In this document: one piece after another, positions 34,085 through 42,851 of the stretch
How positions within the stretch are numbered: position 1 is the first letter of the stretch
How the letters are laid out: each line of letters opens with the position of its first letter
Assembly: GCF_013201075.1 (NCBI RefSeq)
Contig: NZ_CP053708.1
Span: 425,001 to 489,000, forward strand
Source: Lichenicola cladoniae
GTDB taxonomy: Bacteria; Pseudomonadota; Alphaproteobacteria; Acetobacterales; Acetobacteraceae
DNA length: 64,000 nt
Direction of reading: 5' to 3'
Translations under genes and position numbers: made by a program
Notes under the pieces: model-generated
Told to the model about the DNA's origin: nothing
Databases searched by the model: none
Seen by the model: only the letters and a program-made list of their open reading frames with translations

Positions 34085-35323
34085 ATGGATCGCAGCTCCG
34101 ACGCGTCGCGGACGGTGGTGGGTTGCCTGCTCGCCACGGTGGTGAGCAGCACGCCGGTGGTGAACGCCACCTTCGGCGTGTTCCTGGTGCCGATCTCGCG
34201 CGACTTGCACTGGCCCCGCGCACGCGTGTCGCTGGTGCTGATCATCATGGCGGTGCTCTGTGCGGCAACCTATCCGCTGGTCGGCCGGCTGGCAGACCGG
34301 ATCGGCGTGCGCCGCGTGGCACTGGTGGGCAACCTGCTGTTCGCTGCCAGCGTGGCGTCGCTCTCCTTCACCGGCGGCAGCGCGTTTCGCACCTACATGC
34401 TGTTCGCTCTGCTCGGCATCGCCTCGGCGATCCCGAGCGCCATGCTCTACGCCAAGCTGGTCTCCGCGTGGTTCAGCCAGCGACGCGGCCTCCTGCTCGG
34501 CCTGGTCGGCGGCGTCGGCAATGGCGTCGGCTGCACACTGATGCCGATGCTGGCAGGTGCGGCGGTCGCCGGATGGGGCTGGCGCAATGCCTACCTGGCG
34601 CTCGGCCTCGTGGTGCTGTGCGTCGGCCTGCCGGCGATCGTGCTGCTCCTGCGCGACCCGCCGGCAGGCCCGGCCGCAACATCCGGCCCGTCGCCCGAGG
34701 CGGACGGGCTGACCCTGGCCCGATCGATGCGCACCGTGCGGTTCTGGTCGATCCTGGGGGTCATGGCGCTGGGAGCCGGATCGCTGACCGCGGTGTTCAC
34801 CCATGTGGTCGCAATGCTCACCGATCGCGGCATCGGCCTGCCGATCGCCACGCTGTCGGTCGGCGTCATCGCCATGACCGGATCGTTCTGGCAACTCGTG
34901 CTCGGTACCGTGCTGGACCGCACCGGCAGCCCGCGCATCATGGCGCCGTTCTTTCTGCTGGCGGCAGCCGGGCTCGCGATCCTCGGCACCGCGATCAGTC
35001 CTGCAGCGCTGCTGGCCGGCGCGTTCCTGATCGGGCTCGGCATCGGCACCGACTATGGCGCCATCCCCTACCTGGTCGGCCGATATTTCGGACTGCGCGC
35101 GTATGGCGCGATCTGCGGCATGATCTTCGGGATCAATGTGATCGTGCTGGGCATCTCGCCGTTCCTGACCGACTTGGTCTATGACCGCACCGGCTCCTAT
35201 ACCCTCGCCCTCCTGGCAATCGGCGCATGCCTGGTGCTATGTGCCGCACTCTGCCTGACCTTGCCGCGCTACGGGCAGGCGCGCCGGATGCCGACGCTCC
35301 GGGTTCAGGAACTGCACTGCTGA
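34085..35323 (+). CDS. MFS transporter, monocarboxylate/oxalate-formate antiporter-like
   Basis: A 412-residue inner-membrane transporter with about 12 hydrophobic spans in two halves separated by a charged Pro-rich loop (near residues 195-215). The signature loop between spans 2 and 3 reads GRLADRIGVRRVALVG. The N-terminal half, with TFGVFLVPISRDLHW, resembles the OFA/monocarboxylate group of the superfamily. The substrate cannot be read from sequence. It is divergent from the S53 peptidase and 140 bases from the trehalase gene. Confidence 0.8.
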   Translation: MDRSSDASRTVVGCLLATVVSSTPVVNATFGVFLVPISRDLHWPRARVSLVLIIMAVLCAATYPLVGRLADRIGVRRVALVGNLLFAASVASLSFTGGSAFRTYMLFALLGIASAIPSAMLYAKLVSAWFSQRRGLLLGLVGGVGNGVGCTLMPMLAGAAVAGWGWRNAYLALGLVVLCVGLPAIVLLLRDPPAGPAATSGPSPEADGLTLARSMRTVRFWSILGVMALGAGSLTAVFTHVVAMLTDRGIGLPIATLSVGVIAMTGSFWQLVLGTVLDRTGSPRIMAPFFLLAAAGLAILGTAISPAALLAGAFLIGLGIGTDYGAIPYLVGRYFGLRAYGAICGMIFGINVIVLGISPFLTDLVYDRTGSYTLALLAIGACLVLCAALCLTLPRYGQARRMPTLRVQELHC

Positions 35324-35462
35324 TCGGGGCCGCCATCCGAAATCCCGGTCGACAGGGCGCCATCGCCCGTCGGGGCGTGCCGGGCAATGCCGGGCCGTTT
35401 CCCGCCAAACGTGATCGCCGCGATCGCGTTCCGTCCACCGAACCATGGTTAGGAGCCCTTGT

Positions 35463-37172
35463 ATGGCAGGCCAGGTCGCGCACCGCTTCCGCCTCTTCGC
35501 CGGTGGCTACCTGCCATACGCCGCAATCCTGTGCGTCTCCCTGCTGTGTGGCACAGCAATCGCGGAAACCGTATCGCGCGTCCCGGCGCATACCGCGACA
35601 GCGCCGGCGCCGGTCGTGCTGCAACCGCCGTCGATCCTGTTCGGCGAACTCTATCGCGAGGTCGAGATGCAGCGCGTGTTCCCCGACCAGAAGACCTTTG
35701 CCGACGCGATCCCGCGACGGGCGCCCGATGCGATCATGGCCGACTACCGTGCCGAGAGCACAAAGCCCGGCTTCACGCTGACTTCGTTCGTCGCGGCGAA
35801 TTTCAGCCTGCCGCGTCTGCGACAAATCGGGTTCCGGCCGCAGGTCATGCAGCCGATCACCGACTATATATCCGAGATGTGGGCGGTGCTGACGCGCACG
35901 CCGGATGCCACGGAACCGTTCTCGTCGCTGCTGCCGCTCCGTTATCCCTATGTCGTTCCCGGCGGACGTTTCACCGAGATCTATTACTGGGACAGCTACT
36001 TCACCATGCTTGGGCTCGAGCAGGACGGCCGGCACGACATCGCCACCGACATGATCCGCAACATGGCGTCGCTGATCGACCGCTACGGCCACATCCCGAA
36101 CGGCAACCGCACCTATTACCTGAGCCGGTCCGAGCCGCCCTTCTTCGCCTGCATGATCGACCTCATGGCGGTGCATGACGGCAACCAGGCCTACCTCACC
36201 TATCTGCCGGAGTTGCAGCGCGAGTACGACTACTGGATGGAAGGCGAGGCAACGTTGCGTCCGGGCGAGGCGCACCGTCATCTGGTGAGGCTCGCCGACG
36301 GCACGTTGCTCAATCGCTACTGGGACGATCGCGACGTGCCGAGGGACGAATCCTATCGCGAGGATGTCGAGACGGCCAAGGCAAGCGGACGCCCGCCTGC
36401 CGAAATTTACCGCGAGCTGCGCGCCGGCGGCGAGACCGGCTGGGACTTCAGTTCGCGCTGGCTGGGCGACGGCAAGACGCTGGCGACCATACGCGTGACC
36501 CATCTGCTGCCGATCGATCTCAACAGCCTGATCGCGCATATGGAACAGACCCTTTCCTATGCCTATGCGCTGAAGGGCGACGCGGCCGCGTCGGCCCGCT
36601 ACGAGACCCGTGCGGACACGCGTATCGCCGCGATCCGGCGCCTGATGTGGGACGAGCAGTCCGGGACGTTCACCGACTATGACTGGACCCAGGCAAAACG
36701 CACCGGGCAGGTCACCGCGGCAATGACGGTGCCGCTGTTCTTCCATCTCGCCACCGCCGCGCAGGGCCGGCGAATCGCCGACCTGATCCGCGCGCAGTTG
36801 CTGAAGCCGGGCGGACTGACCACGAGCCTGGAGCGGAACGGCCAGCAATGGGACAGTCCGAATGGCTGGGCGCCGATGCAGTGGATGACGGTGATGGGCC
36901 TGCGCGGTTATGGCGAAAACGAGCTGGCGGGCATGATCGCGCAGCGCTGGATCGAGCGCGAGGTCGCGGCCTACGCGCAGTCGGGCGTACTGCTCGAGAA
37001 GTATAACGTCCGGACGGTCGAGGCCGACGCGACTGCCGGTGGAGGGGGTGAGTATCCATTGCAGGTCGGCTTCGGCTGGACCAACGGCGTGCTCGTGAGC
37101 CTGATGCATCTGTATCCGCGAAACACGCAGGCAAGTCTGGACGCGCATCCCAAGGCTGCCGTCCGACCCTGA
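35463..37172 (+). CDS. treA: Periplasmic alpha,alpha-trehalase (GH37)
   Basis: A 569-residue glycoside hydrolase that splits trehalose into two glucoses. The N-terminus has an export signal (YAAILCVSLLCGTAIAET). Both GH37 signatures are visible: PGGRFTEIYYWDSYF near residue 167 and QWDSPNGWAPMQ near residue 460. The glycine-rich GGGGEYPLQVGFGWTNG closes the active site. The catalytic Asp of GH37 lies in the ETGWDFSSRW segment and the Glu in the late GGGGEY region. The ATG at 35463 is chosen because AGGAG lies nine bases upstream. Export suggests use of external or released trehalose as carbon source. Confidence 0.93.
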   Translation: MAGQVAHRFRLFAGGYLPYAAILCVSLLCGTAIAETVSRVPAHTATAPAPVVLQPPSILFGELYREVEMQRVFPDQKTFADAIPRRAPDAIMADYRAESTKPGFTLTSFVAANFSLPRLRQIGFRPQVMQPITDYISEMWAVLTRTPDATEPFSSLLPLRYPYVVPGGRFTEIYYWDSYFTMLGLEQDGRHDIATDMIRNMASLIDRYGHIPNGNRTYYLSRSEPPFFACMIDLMAVHDGNQAYLTYLPELQREYDYWMEGEATLRPGEAHRHLVRLADGTLLNRYWDDRDVPRDESYREDVETAKASGRPPAEIYRELRAGGETGWDFSSRWLGDGKTLATIRVTHLLPIDLNSLIAHMEQTLSYAYALKGDAAASARYETRADTRIAAIRRLMWDEQSGTFTDYDWTQAKRTGQVTAAMTVPLFFHLATAAQGRRIADLIRAQLLKPGGLTTSLERNGQQWDSPNGWAPMQWMTVMGLRGYGENELAGMIAQRWIEREVAAYAQSGVLLEKYNVRTVEADATAGGGGEYPLQVGFGWTNGVLVSLMHLYPRNTQASLDAHPKAAVRP

Positions 37173-37313
37173 AGGACGGCTCGCTGCGCCGTCCATGCCC
37201 ACCGGTCGCGATGCGATCAACAGGTCGAAGCGATGGTGGGTTCGTCCGGGGCGCGAGAAACCCCGAAGGGCTGTTTGCGCTAGCGTACACCGCGGACGAA
37301 GGTACGGCTCTCC

Positions 37314-38423
37314 ATGAAGCAGGCGACCCGACCGAACGTATTCCTGCTTGCCGCCCTGGCGGCTGCCGGTACCATGCTCCCGGATCAGCGGTCACGGGAG
37401 ATACGGCGGACGCAATCCCAGCCTGAGCCGCTTGCAGCCCGGCCTCCACCTGGCGAGAAGAAAGCGCCGTCCGCCAACGACCCTGCTGTCGAGCAGCCCG
37501 GGGCTTCGGCCGAAAGCCCGGGCGAGATCCCGCTCAAGGGCTGGTGGAATGTGCTCAAGCGCGCGGGCGCCGGGTTCAGCGAGGACCGCGTCATGGCGGA
37601 GGCGGCCGGTGTCACCTTCTACGGTCTGCTCGCCCTGTTCCCGGCGATCGCAAGTCTGATCTCGCTGTATGGGTTGTTCAGCAATCCGGCCACCCTGAAC
37701 GATCAGCTCGAGGGGCTGGGCGGGATCGTTCCCGGAGGCGGGCTTGACATCATCAAGGCACAGATCGGCGCACTGACCGCAAGCGGCCACAAGGCGCTCG
37801 GCTTCGGCGCGGTCGCCGGTGTCGCGACCTCGATCTGGAGTGCGAATGCCGGCATGAAGTCGCTCTTCGACGCGCTGAACGTGGTTTATCATGAGCATGA
37901 AAAACGCAGCTTCGTGCGGCTGACGGTGACGTCGCTGACCTTCACGCTGGGCGCCTTCGGCTTCATCATCATTGCCCTGCTCGCGGTGGTGGTGGTTCCC
38001 CTGGTGCTGAACTTCGTGGGCTTCGGTGGTGCGACAGACATGCTGCTGGACCTGGCGCGGTGGCCGTTCATGCTGATCGTGCTGATGGGCGCGCTGGCGT
38101 TGATCTATCGCTACGGTCCCAGCCGAAACAACGCGCGCTGGGCCTGGGTAAGCTGGGGAAGTGTCGCGGCCGCCATCCTATGGGTGCTCGTGTCCCTCGG
38201 CTTTTCCTACTACGTCTCCAATTTTGGCAACTACAACAAGACATACGGCTCGCTGGGCGCGGTGATCGGCTTCATGACCTGGATCTGGATATCCAGCATC
38301 GTCGTGCTCATGGGAGCCGAGCTGAACGCCGAACTCGAGCAGCAGACGGAGCGGGATACTACGGTCGGCCCCGATAAGCCGAGAGGAAGCCGTGGCGCCT
38401 ACAAGGCGGACACGAAACCTTGA
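37314..38423 (+). CDS. YihY/BrkB-family inner membrane protein
   Basis: A 369-residue protein. After a Pro/Glu-rich N-terminal region of about 75 residues comes the family hallmark EAAGVTFYGLLALFPAIASLISLYG, followed by about six spans and the late YGSLGAVIGFMTWIWISS and VLMGAELNAELE. Members were once annotated as ribonuclease BN; that assignment is wrong, and the true function is unknown. An N-terminal hydrophobic stretch (VFLLAALAAAGTML) precedes the domain. The downstream pair of DUF2382 genes is on the same strand 86 bases away, suggesting an envelope-stress grouping. Confidence 0.87.
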   Translation: MKQATRPNVFLLAALAAAGTMLPDQRSREIRRTQSQPEPLAARPPPGEKKAPSANDPAVEQPGASAESPGEIPLKGWWNVLKRAGAGFSEDRVMAEAAGVTFYGLLALFPAIASLISLYGLFSNPATLNDQLEGLGGIVPGGGLDIIKAQIGALTASGHKALGFGAVAGVATSIWSANAGMKSLFDALNVVYHEHEKRSFVRLTVTSLTFTLGAFGFIIIALLAVVVVPLVLNFVGFGGATDMLLDLARWPFMLIVLMGALALIYRYGPSRNNARWAWVSWGSVAAAILWVLVSLGFSYYVSNFGNYNKTYGSLGAVIGFMTWIWISSIVVLMGAELNAELEQQTERDTTVGPDKPRGSRGAYKADTKP

Positions 38424-38509
38424 GTTAAGGTTTGTCGCATTCGGGAACTGTCTTCCGCCCAACGCATTCACCCGCCACGTGACGCACCTTCCATACTGGC
38501 GGTAGATCT

Positions 38510-38953
38510 TTGACTGATGATTTATTGACGCTGCCATCGGACATCGAAATTCTTCGGCTCCATGCCGAAAAACTCGAGGTTGGCAAGCGGGTTCGGGAAA
38601 CCGGCCGTGTCACCGTATCGACCGTCACCCATACGCGCGATCAGCTCGTCGAGGAGTTGGTGTCCAACGAACGTGTCGAGATCGAGCATCTCGTCATCGA
38701 CCGCATGGTCGACGAGATGCCGGCGGTTCGTGAGGAAGGTGACACCATCATTATTCCGATCGTGGAGGAGGTCGTCGTCGTAGAGCGACGCCTCATGCTC
38801 AGGAAGGAAGTGCGTATCACCCGGGTCAGAAGCACCCATCACTACCATGAAGTGGTGCAGCTTCGCTCCCAGGAAGCCGTCGTTTCCAGAACGGCAGCAG
38901 ACGTGCCGACCGATCATGTCCAAGTCAAACCCAAGGAAGATCACGATGCCTAG
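38510..38953 (+). CDS. DUF2382 domain protein, short form
   Basis: A 147-residue hydrophilic protein whose body is a DUF2382 (YsnF/AvaK-type) repeat: ILRLHAEKLEVGKRVRETGRV, then paired charged beta-strand segments such as IIIPIVEEVVVVERRLMLRKEVRI. The domain is found in stress-associated proteins; no catalysis is known. The best start is TTG at 38510, with GGCGGTA a few bases before; there is no in-frame ATG upstream. The stop overlaps the next gene, which carries the same domain. Confidence 0.75.
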   Translation: MTDDLLTLPSDIEILRLHAEKLEVGKRVRETGRVTVSTVTHTRDQLVEELVSNERVEIEHLVIDRMVDEMPAVREEGDTIIIPIVEEVVVVERRLMLRKEVRITRVRSTHHYHEVVQLRSQEAVVSRTAADVPTDHVQVKPKEDHDA

Positions 38954-39821
38954 TGAAACGATTGTAGCCGTTTTCGATACGGCCGCCCACGCCGATGCGG
39001 CGATCAGGGACCTGATGACCGCCGGCATCCCGGCCAGCTCGATCGAGCATTACGCCCAGGACTCGAAGGCTGCAGGCGTCAACACTGCAGACGCGAGTGT
39101 CGGCGCAAACGAGCATCGCGGGTTCTGGGGCTGGCTGACCGGCGGGGACGACGCAACGACTGATCATCACGCTCTCTACGACCAGAGCATACAGTCCGGC
39201 GGTACGGTCGTTACGGTCATTGCCAACAATGCCGATGTCGAAGGGATCAACGAGATCCTCGACCGTCACGACCCGATCGACATGGATGAGCGCCATTCGC
39301 AATACAGCTCGTCCGGTTCCTACGGTGCCGCCACGGCACCGGCCGTCGCCACGTCGGGCACGGTTGCGCCATCCGCACAGGTCACGACAGCCGGAGGTGC
39401 CACCGAGGAAGTCATCTCGCTGTCCGAGGAGACCCTGGCGGTCGGCAAGCGTGAGGTCGATCGCGGCACAACGCGGGTGCGCCGTTATGTCGTCGAGCGT
39501 CCGATCGAGGAGCAGGTCAGGCTGCGGAACGAGACCGTGTCGGTGTTCCGCCGCCCGGTGACCGGCGGTGCCGCGGTCGGCGCCGATGCGTTCACCAACC
39601 GCGAAATCACCATGACCGAGACCGACGAGGAGGCGGTTATCGCCAAGAGCGCGCACGTCGTCGAGGAAGTCGTCGTGCAGAAAGGCGTCGAGGAGCGGGT
39701 CGAGACGATCAAGGACACGCTGCGTCGCGAGGAAGTCGAGATCGACGGCCCGAACTCCGGGACCGCGACCACCAGCACCGGAGCGACCGGCGCCGACAGG
39801 ACCCGGATGCCCGGTATCTGA
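38946..39821 (+). CDS. YsnF-like general stress protein with C-terminal DUF2382
   Basis: A 291-residue protein. The N-terminal part (TIVAVFDTAAHADAAIRDLMTAGIPASSI) resembles the general stress protein 17M-type domain. A Ser/Thr/Ala-rich linker (about 115-155) follows, then a DUF2382 domain (EEVISLSEETLAVGKREVDRG through TIKDTLRREEVEID). AAGGAAGATCACG before the ATG is a good ribosome-binding site, and the start overlaps the upstream DUF2382 gene by eight bases. Tandem DUF2382 genes probably arose by duplication. A role in desiccation or osmotic stress is suggested by family context only. Confidence 0.8.
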   Translation: MPSETIVAVFDTAAHADAAIRDLMTAGIPASSIEHYAQDSKAAGVNTADASVGANEHRGFWGWLTGGDDATTDHHALYDQSIQSGGTVVTVIANNADVEGINEILDRHDPIDMDERHSQYSSSGSYGAATAPAVATSGTVAPSAQVTTAGGATEEVISLSEETLAVGKREVDRGTTRVRRYVVERPIEEQVRLRNETVSVFRRPVTGGAAVGADAFTNREITMTETDEEAVIAKSAHVVEEVVVQKGVEERVETIKDTLRREEVEIDGPNSGTATTSTGATGADRTRMPGI

Positions 39822-39852
39822 CCAGGCCGTTCGGCCCGGCGATCTGACCAAG

Positions 39853-39880
39853 CGGCGGCCTCATGCAAATGGGGCCGCCG
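39853..39880. terminator. Bidirectional terminator between DUF2382 and phnW genes
   Basis: An 8-bp perfect stem, CGGCGGCC (39853-39860) with GGCCGCCG (39873-39880), and a 12-base loop lie between two convergent genes. It is followed by TCGTTTCT on the + strand. On the minus strand it follows the phnW stop within six bases. Confidence 0.65.
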
Positions 39881-39886
39881 TCGTTT

Positions 39887-40993
39887 CTACTGCCTGCAGT
39901 GCTGTCCGATGACCGTCAGAGCCCGCCGCATGTCGTCCTCGGTGATCGCACCGATGCAGCCGATGCGAAAACTGGGCGCCCTGGTCAGTTTGCCCGGATA
40001 GATCACGATGCCCGCACGCTGCAGCGCGTCGTAGAAGGGCTCGAATTCGAACGGCGGACCCGGATCCTTGAAGGTGACGATGATCGGGGCCTGCAGCTCC
40101 GGCGACAGGTAGGTCTCGAAGCCGAGCGTCCGCATTCCGTCGACAAGCATGGCATGCAGGCGGCGATAGCGCGCACCCCGCGCCGCCACCCCGCCTTCCG
40201 CGTCGAACTGGTCGAGGGCCGCATCGAGTGCTGCGGCAACCTGCACCGGCGGCGTGAAACGCCACTGGCCGTTGCGCCGGAACCCTTCCGCCTGGTCGTA
40301 CAAATCGAGGCTGAGGCTGGTGGAGTTGCCTGCGCAGCCAGCCAGGTGCGCACTGTCCACCACCACGAAGCCGACGCCCGGCACGCCTTCCAGCCCCTTG
40401 TTGGACGATGCCATGACCGCGGTCAGGTGCATTGCGGACGCGTCGATCGGCAAGGCCCCGAAGCTGCTCATCGCATCCACCAGCATCCGCCGGCCGTGAC
40501 GGTTCACGACCGCAGCCACCGCCTCGATCGGGTTGAGCAGCCCGCTGGTGGTTTCGCAATGGACCACGGCGACATCGGTGATGGACGCGTCCGCCATCAG
40601 CATTCGGTCGAGCTCGCCTGCATCGACCTGCTCGTCCTCGGCCCACTCGCGAACCACATGCAAGCGACCGATCCGGCGCAGCATCTCGGCCATGCGCCGT
40701 CCGTAAGCGCCATTCACCAGCAGCAGCACCAGCCCGTCACGCGGCACTAGGCTCTGCAGCGCCGCCTCGACCGCAAAGGTGCCGCTACCGGGCAGCAGCA
40801 CCGTCTCGTGCGTGCCGGTGCCGCCGGCGATGGCGGTCAGGCGCAGGCGCAGGCGCGTCGTGAGCTCGATGAAGTCGGTGTCCCGCGACCCCCAGTCCCG
40901 GTCCAGAACGGCGCGGGTCGGGTCGCTGGTGGTCAACGGTCCCGGGGTCAGAAGGAGCCTGCGTGGAGCGTCTGCGTGGATCGTGGTTCTCAA
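39887..40993 (-). CDS. phnW: 2-aminoethylphosphonate--pyruvate transaminase-like aminotransferase
   Basis: A 368-residue PLP enzyme of the class V fold. The N-terminus LLLTPGPLTTSDPTR and then DRDWGSRD match PhnW closely; LLPGSGTFAVEAAL, VDAMSSFGALPID and the Schiff-base Lys K199 in ASSNKGLEGVPG complete the set. PhnW interconverts 2-aminoethylphosphonate plus pyruvate and phosphonoacetaldehyde plus alanine; catabolic use needs phnX, which is not nearby. The gene diverges (119-base gap) from hpnL and a CDP-alcohol phosphatidyltransferase, a context that fits head-group synthesis better than phosphonate breakdown. That direction is inference. Confidence 0.85.
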   Translation of the reverse strand: MRTTIHADAPRRLLLTPGPLTTSDPTRAVLDRDWGSRDTDFIELTTRLRLRLTAIAGGTGTHETVLLPGSGTFAVEAALQSLVPRDGLVLLLVNGAYGRRMAEMLRRIGRLHVVREWAEDEQVDAGELDRMLMADASITDVAVVHCETTSGLLNPIEAVAAVVNRHGRRMLVDAMSSFGALPIDASAMHLTAVMASSNKGLEGVPGVGFVVVDSAHLAGCAGNSTSLSLDLYDQAEGFRRNGQWRFTPPVQVAAALDAALDQFDAEGGVAARGARYRRLHAMLVDGMRTLGFETYLSPELQAPIIVTFKDPGPPFEFEPFYDALQRAGIVIYPGKLTRAPSFRIGCIGAITEDDMRRALTVIGQHCRQ

Positions 40994-41112
40994 GGCCGGG
41001 CGTGTCCGTTACATGAGGCGGCGACTACCGGCCCAGCGGCCAGCGTCGTGGATGCCGGCCGGAGCGGCCGCTGTCCTGAGATGTAGCCTAACATGCTCGA
41101 CTGGATTTCCTG

Positions 41113-42204
41113 ATGAAGCTGCTCACCCTGATCGGCGGCGCGCTCGGCGCGGGTTTGGCGATCTGGCTGCTGACGCGCTTCGGCCTCGGCCATGTTCTGG
41201 CACTGCTGCGCGAGGCGGGCTGGGGCATCGTGGCGGTCATGGCGGTCCATCTGGTCCAGATGCTGTTCTCCGCCCTGGGCTGGCACGCGATCGTCGGCCA
41301 TGCCCGGCCTCGCCCGTCGGTCCGCGATTTCGTGCTGCTCCGCTGGGTGCGCGAGGGGGTGAACAACCTCCTCCCGGTGGCCCAGGTCGGCGGCGAGTTT
41401 GCGGCGGTGCGGCTGCTGCGCCGGCGTGGCGTATCGCTGGTGCAGGCGACGGCCGGCACGGTCTGCGACCTCACCATCGAGATGGTGACCCAGATCCTGT
41501 TCACCATCACAGGCCTGTTGCTGCTGCTGTATCTGCTCGGACGCAGCCAGGTTACGGACGAGGTGGTGGGCGGCATCGGCATCGCGGTGCTGGTCGGCGT
41601 GGTGTTCCTGGTCAGCCAATGGTTCGGCCTCGCCCGCCTGGTCGAGACCGGACTGATGAAGCTCGCCGGCCATTTCGGCTGGCAGGGCATGGACGAGATC
41701 AAGGGCCTGCATCACAGGCTGCTGTCCCTCTACAAGTCGCCGCGCCAGGTTACGCTCTCCGTCGTGTTCCAGTCGGTATCCTGGCTGCTTGGCGCCTTCG
41801 AGGTATGCCTCGCGCTGCACTACCTGGGTCACGACCGCAGCCTGGCCACCGGCCTAGTGATCGAGAGTCTCGGCCAGGCGGTCAAGGCGGCGGGCTTCGT
41901 GGTCCCCGGTGCGCTCGGCGTGTCCGAGGGCGGGTTCGTGGTGATCGGCTCGCTGTTCGGCCTGCCGCCGGCGGTGTCGATCGCGCTGGCCCTGATCAAG
42001 CGCCTGCGCGAGATGGCGTTCGGTCTGCCCGCACTTGCCGCCTGGCAATGGCTGGAGCGGCGCTGGCGGCCCCTGCAAGGTGCGGTCCTGCAGGGCCCCG
42101 GCGACACCGTTGATCCGACGGCCCAAAATCACCCCGTTTCACCGTCAACCCTGCCTCGCGAGACCGCCTCGGCGACGGCCCGCGCGTATGGAGATGTGTC
42201 TTGA
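41113..42204 (+). CDS. hpnL: HpnL-like membrane protein (lysylphosphatidylglycerol synthase TM family)
   Basis: A 363-residue integral membrane protein with about eight spans. It shows the pattern of the hopanoid-associated HpnL group: LLRWVREGVNNLLPVAQVGGEFAAVRLLRRRGV, GTVCDLTIEMVTQ and a late KAAGFVVPGALGVSEGGFVVIGSLFGLPP. Related UPF0104/LPG-synthase membrane domains flip or handle lipids. HpnL is linked to hopanoid loci but its biochemical role is not settled. The stop overlaps the TTG start of the next gene (TTGA), and hpnN lies one gene further on, so the run is a lipid-trafficking operon. Confidence 0.82.
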   Translation: MKLLTLIGGALGAGLAIWLLTRFGLGHVLALLREAGWGIVAVMAVHLVQMLFSALGWHAIVGHARPRPSVRDFVLLRWVREGVNNLLPVAQVGGEFAAVRLLRRRGVSLVQATAGTVCDLTIEMVTQILFTITGLLLLLYLLGRSQVTDEVVGGIGIAVLVGVVFLVSQWFGLARLVETGLMKLAGHFGWQGMDEIKGLHHRLLSLYKSPRQVTLSVVFQSVSWLLGAFEVCLALHYLGHDRSLATGLVIESLGQAVKAAGFVVPGALGVSEGGFVVIGSLFGLPPAVSIALALIKRLREMAFGLPALAAWQWLERRWRPLQGAVLQGPGDTVDPTAQNHPVSPSTLPRETASATARAYGDVS

Positions 42205-42845
42205 ACAACGACACCTGGACGCATCGCCTGGCGAGGTTCGTCATTCGCCCGATGCTCGGAACACGCGTCAGGCCGAACCACCTGACCACGCTGCGACTGC
42301 TGACCGGCCTTGCCGCCTGCCTGTGCCTGGCCGTGGGCCCGCATCAGATGCAATCGGGGGCGTTCATCTTCTGGGGCGGCATGTTCTGGCTGGTGTCCGC
42401 CTTCCTCGATCGCATGGACGGGGAGCTGGCACGGGTCGGCAACATGATGAGCCCGGGTGGCCATCGTTACGACTACCTGGTCGATAACGGCCTGAACTGC
42501 CTGTTCTTCCTGTGCGTGGGCATCGGCCTCACCCATACGAGCTATGCCGGCTATCCGCTGCATGACTGGCCGCTGGTGCTGGGGATCGTCGCGTCGGTCG
42601 CGATGTTCCTCTGCAACACCATGGCCGAACGCTACGAGGAACAGGTTCCCGGCGAGCGGATCATCGCCGGCGCCTGGGGTTTCCATGCCGACGACGCGCT
42701 CTACCTGCTGGCACCGGCCGCCTGGTTCGGCCTGCTGCCGCCGATCCTGATCGGTGCGGCGATCGGCACCAGCATCATCGCCCTGTCGTTCGCGGTCCGG
42801 CTTCTCCGGCTGCCGCGCCGGCCCTCCACGCGTCAGACGGCCTGA
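42201..42845 (+). CDS. CDP-alcohol phosphatidyltransferase family enzyme
   Basis: A 214-residue inner-membrane enzyme with about six hydrophobic spans. The complete active-site motif D73-G74-x2-A77-R78-x8-G87-x3-D91-x3-D95 is present, so it should be active. Family members transfer a phosphoalcohol or phosphatidyl group from a CDP-activated donor. Neither substrate can be read from sequence. It is shorter than typical PgsA or PssA homologues in its C-terminal part and sits in the hpnL-hpnN run opposite phnW, which hints at an unusual head group. The TTG start overlaps the hpnL stop. Confidence 0.85.
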   Translation: MNNDTWTHRLARFVIRPMLGTRVRPNHLTTLRLLTGLAACLCLAVGPHQMQSGAFIFWGGMFWLVSAFLDRMDGELARVGNMMSPGGHRYDYLVDNGLNCLFFLCVGIGLTHTSYAGYPLHDWPLVLGIVASVAMFLCNTMAERYEEQVPGERIIAGAWGFHADDALYLLAPAAWFGLLPPILIGAAIGTSIIALSFAVRLLRLPRRPSTRQTA

Positions 42846-42851
42846 GCCGGC

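Noticed and set aside
33779-34894. Upstream extension of the S53 peptidase frame to more than 900 codons
   Set aside because: The extension is antisense to the MFS gene and has low-complexity composition; the pro-domain begins properly near the ATG at 33778.
38445-38475. GGGAACT followed by CGC, considered as a general-stress (EcfG-type) promoter before the DUF2382 genes
   Set aside because: The -35-like GGAAC is present, but no CGTT follows at 16-17 bases, so the match is not adequate.
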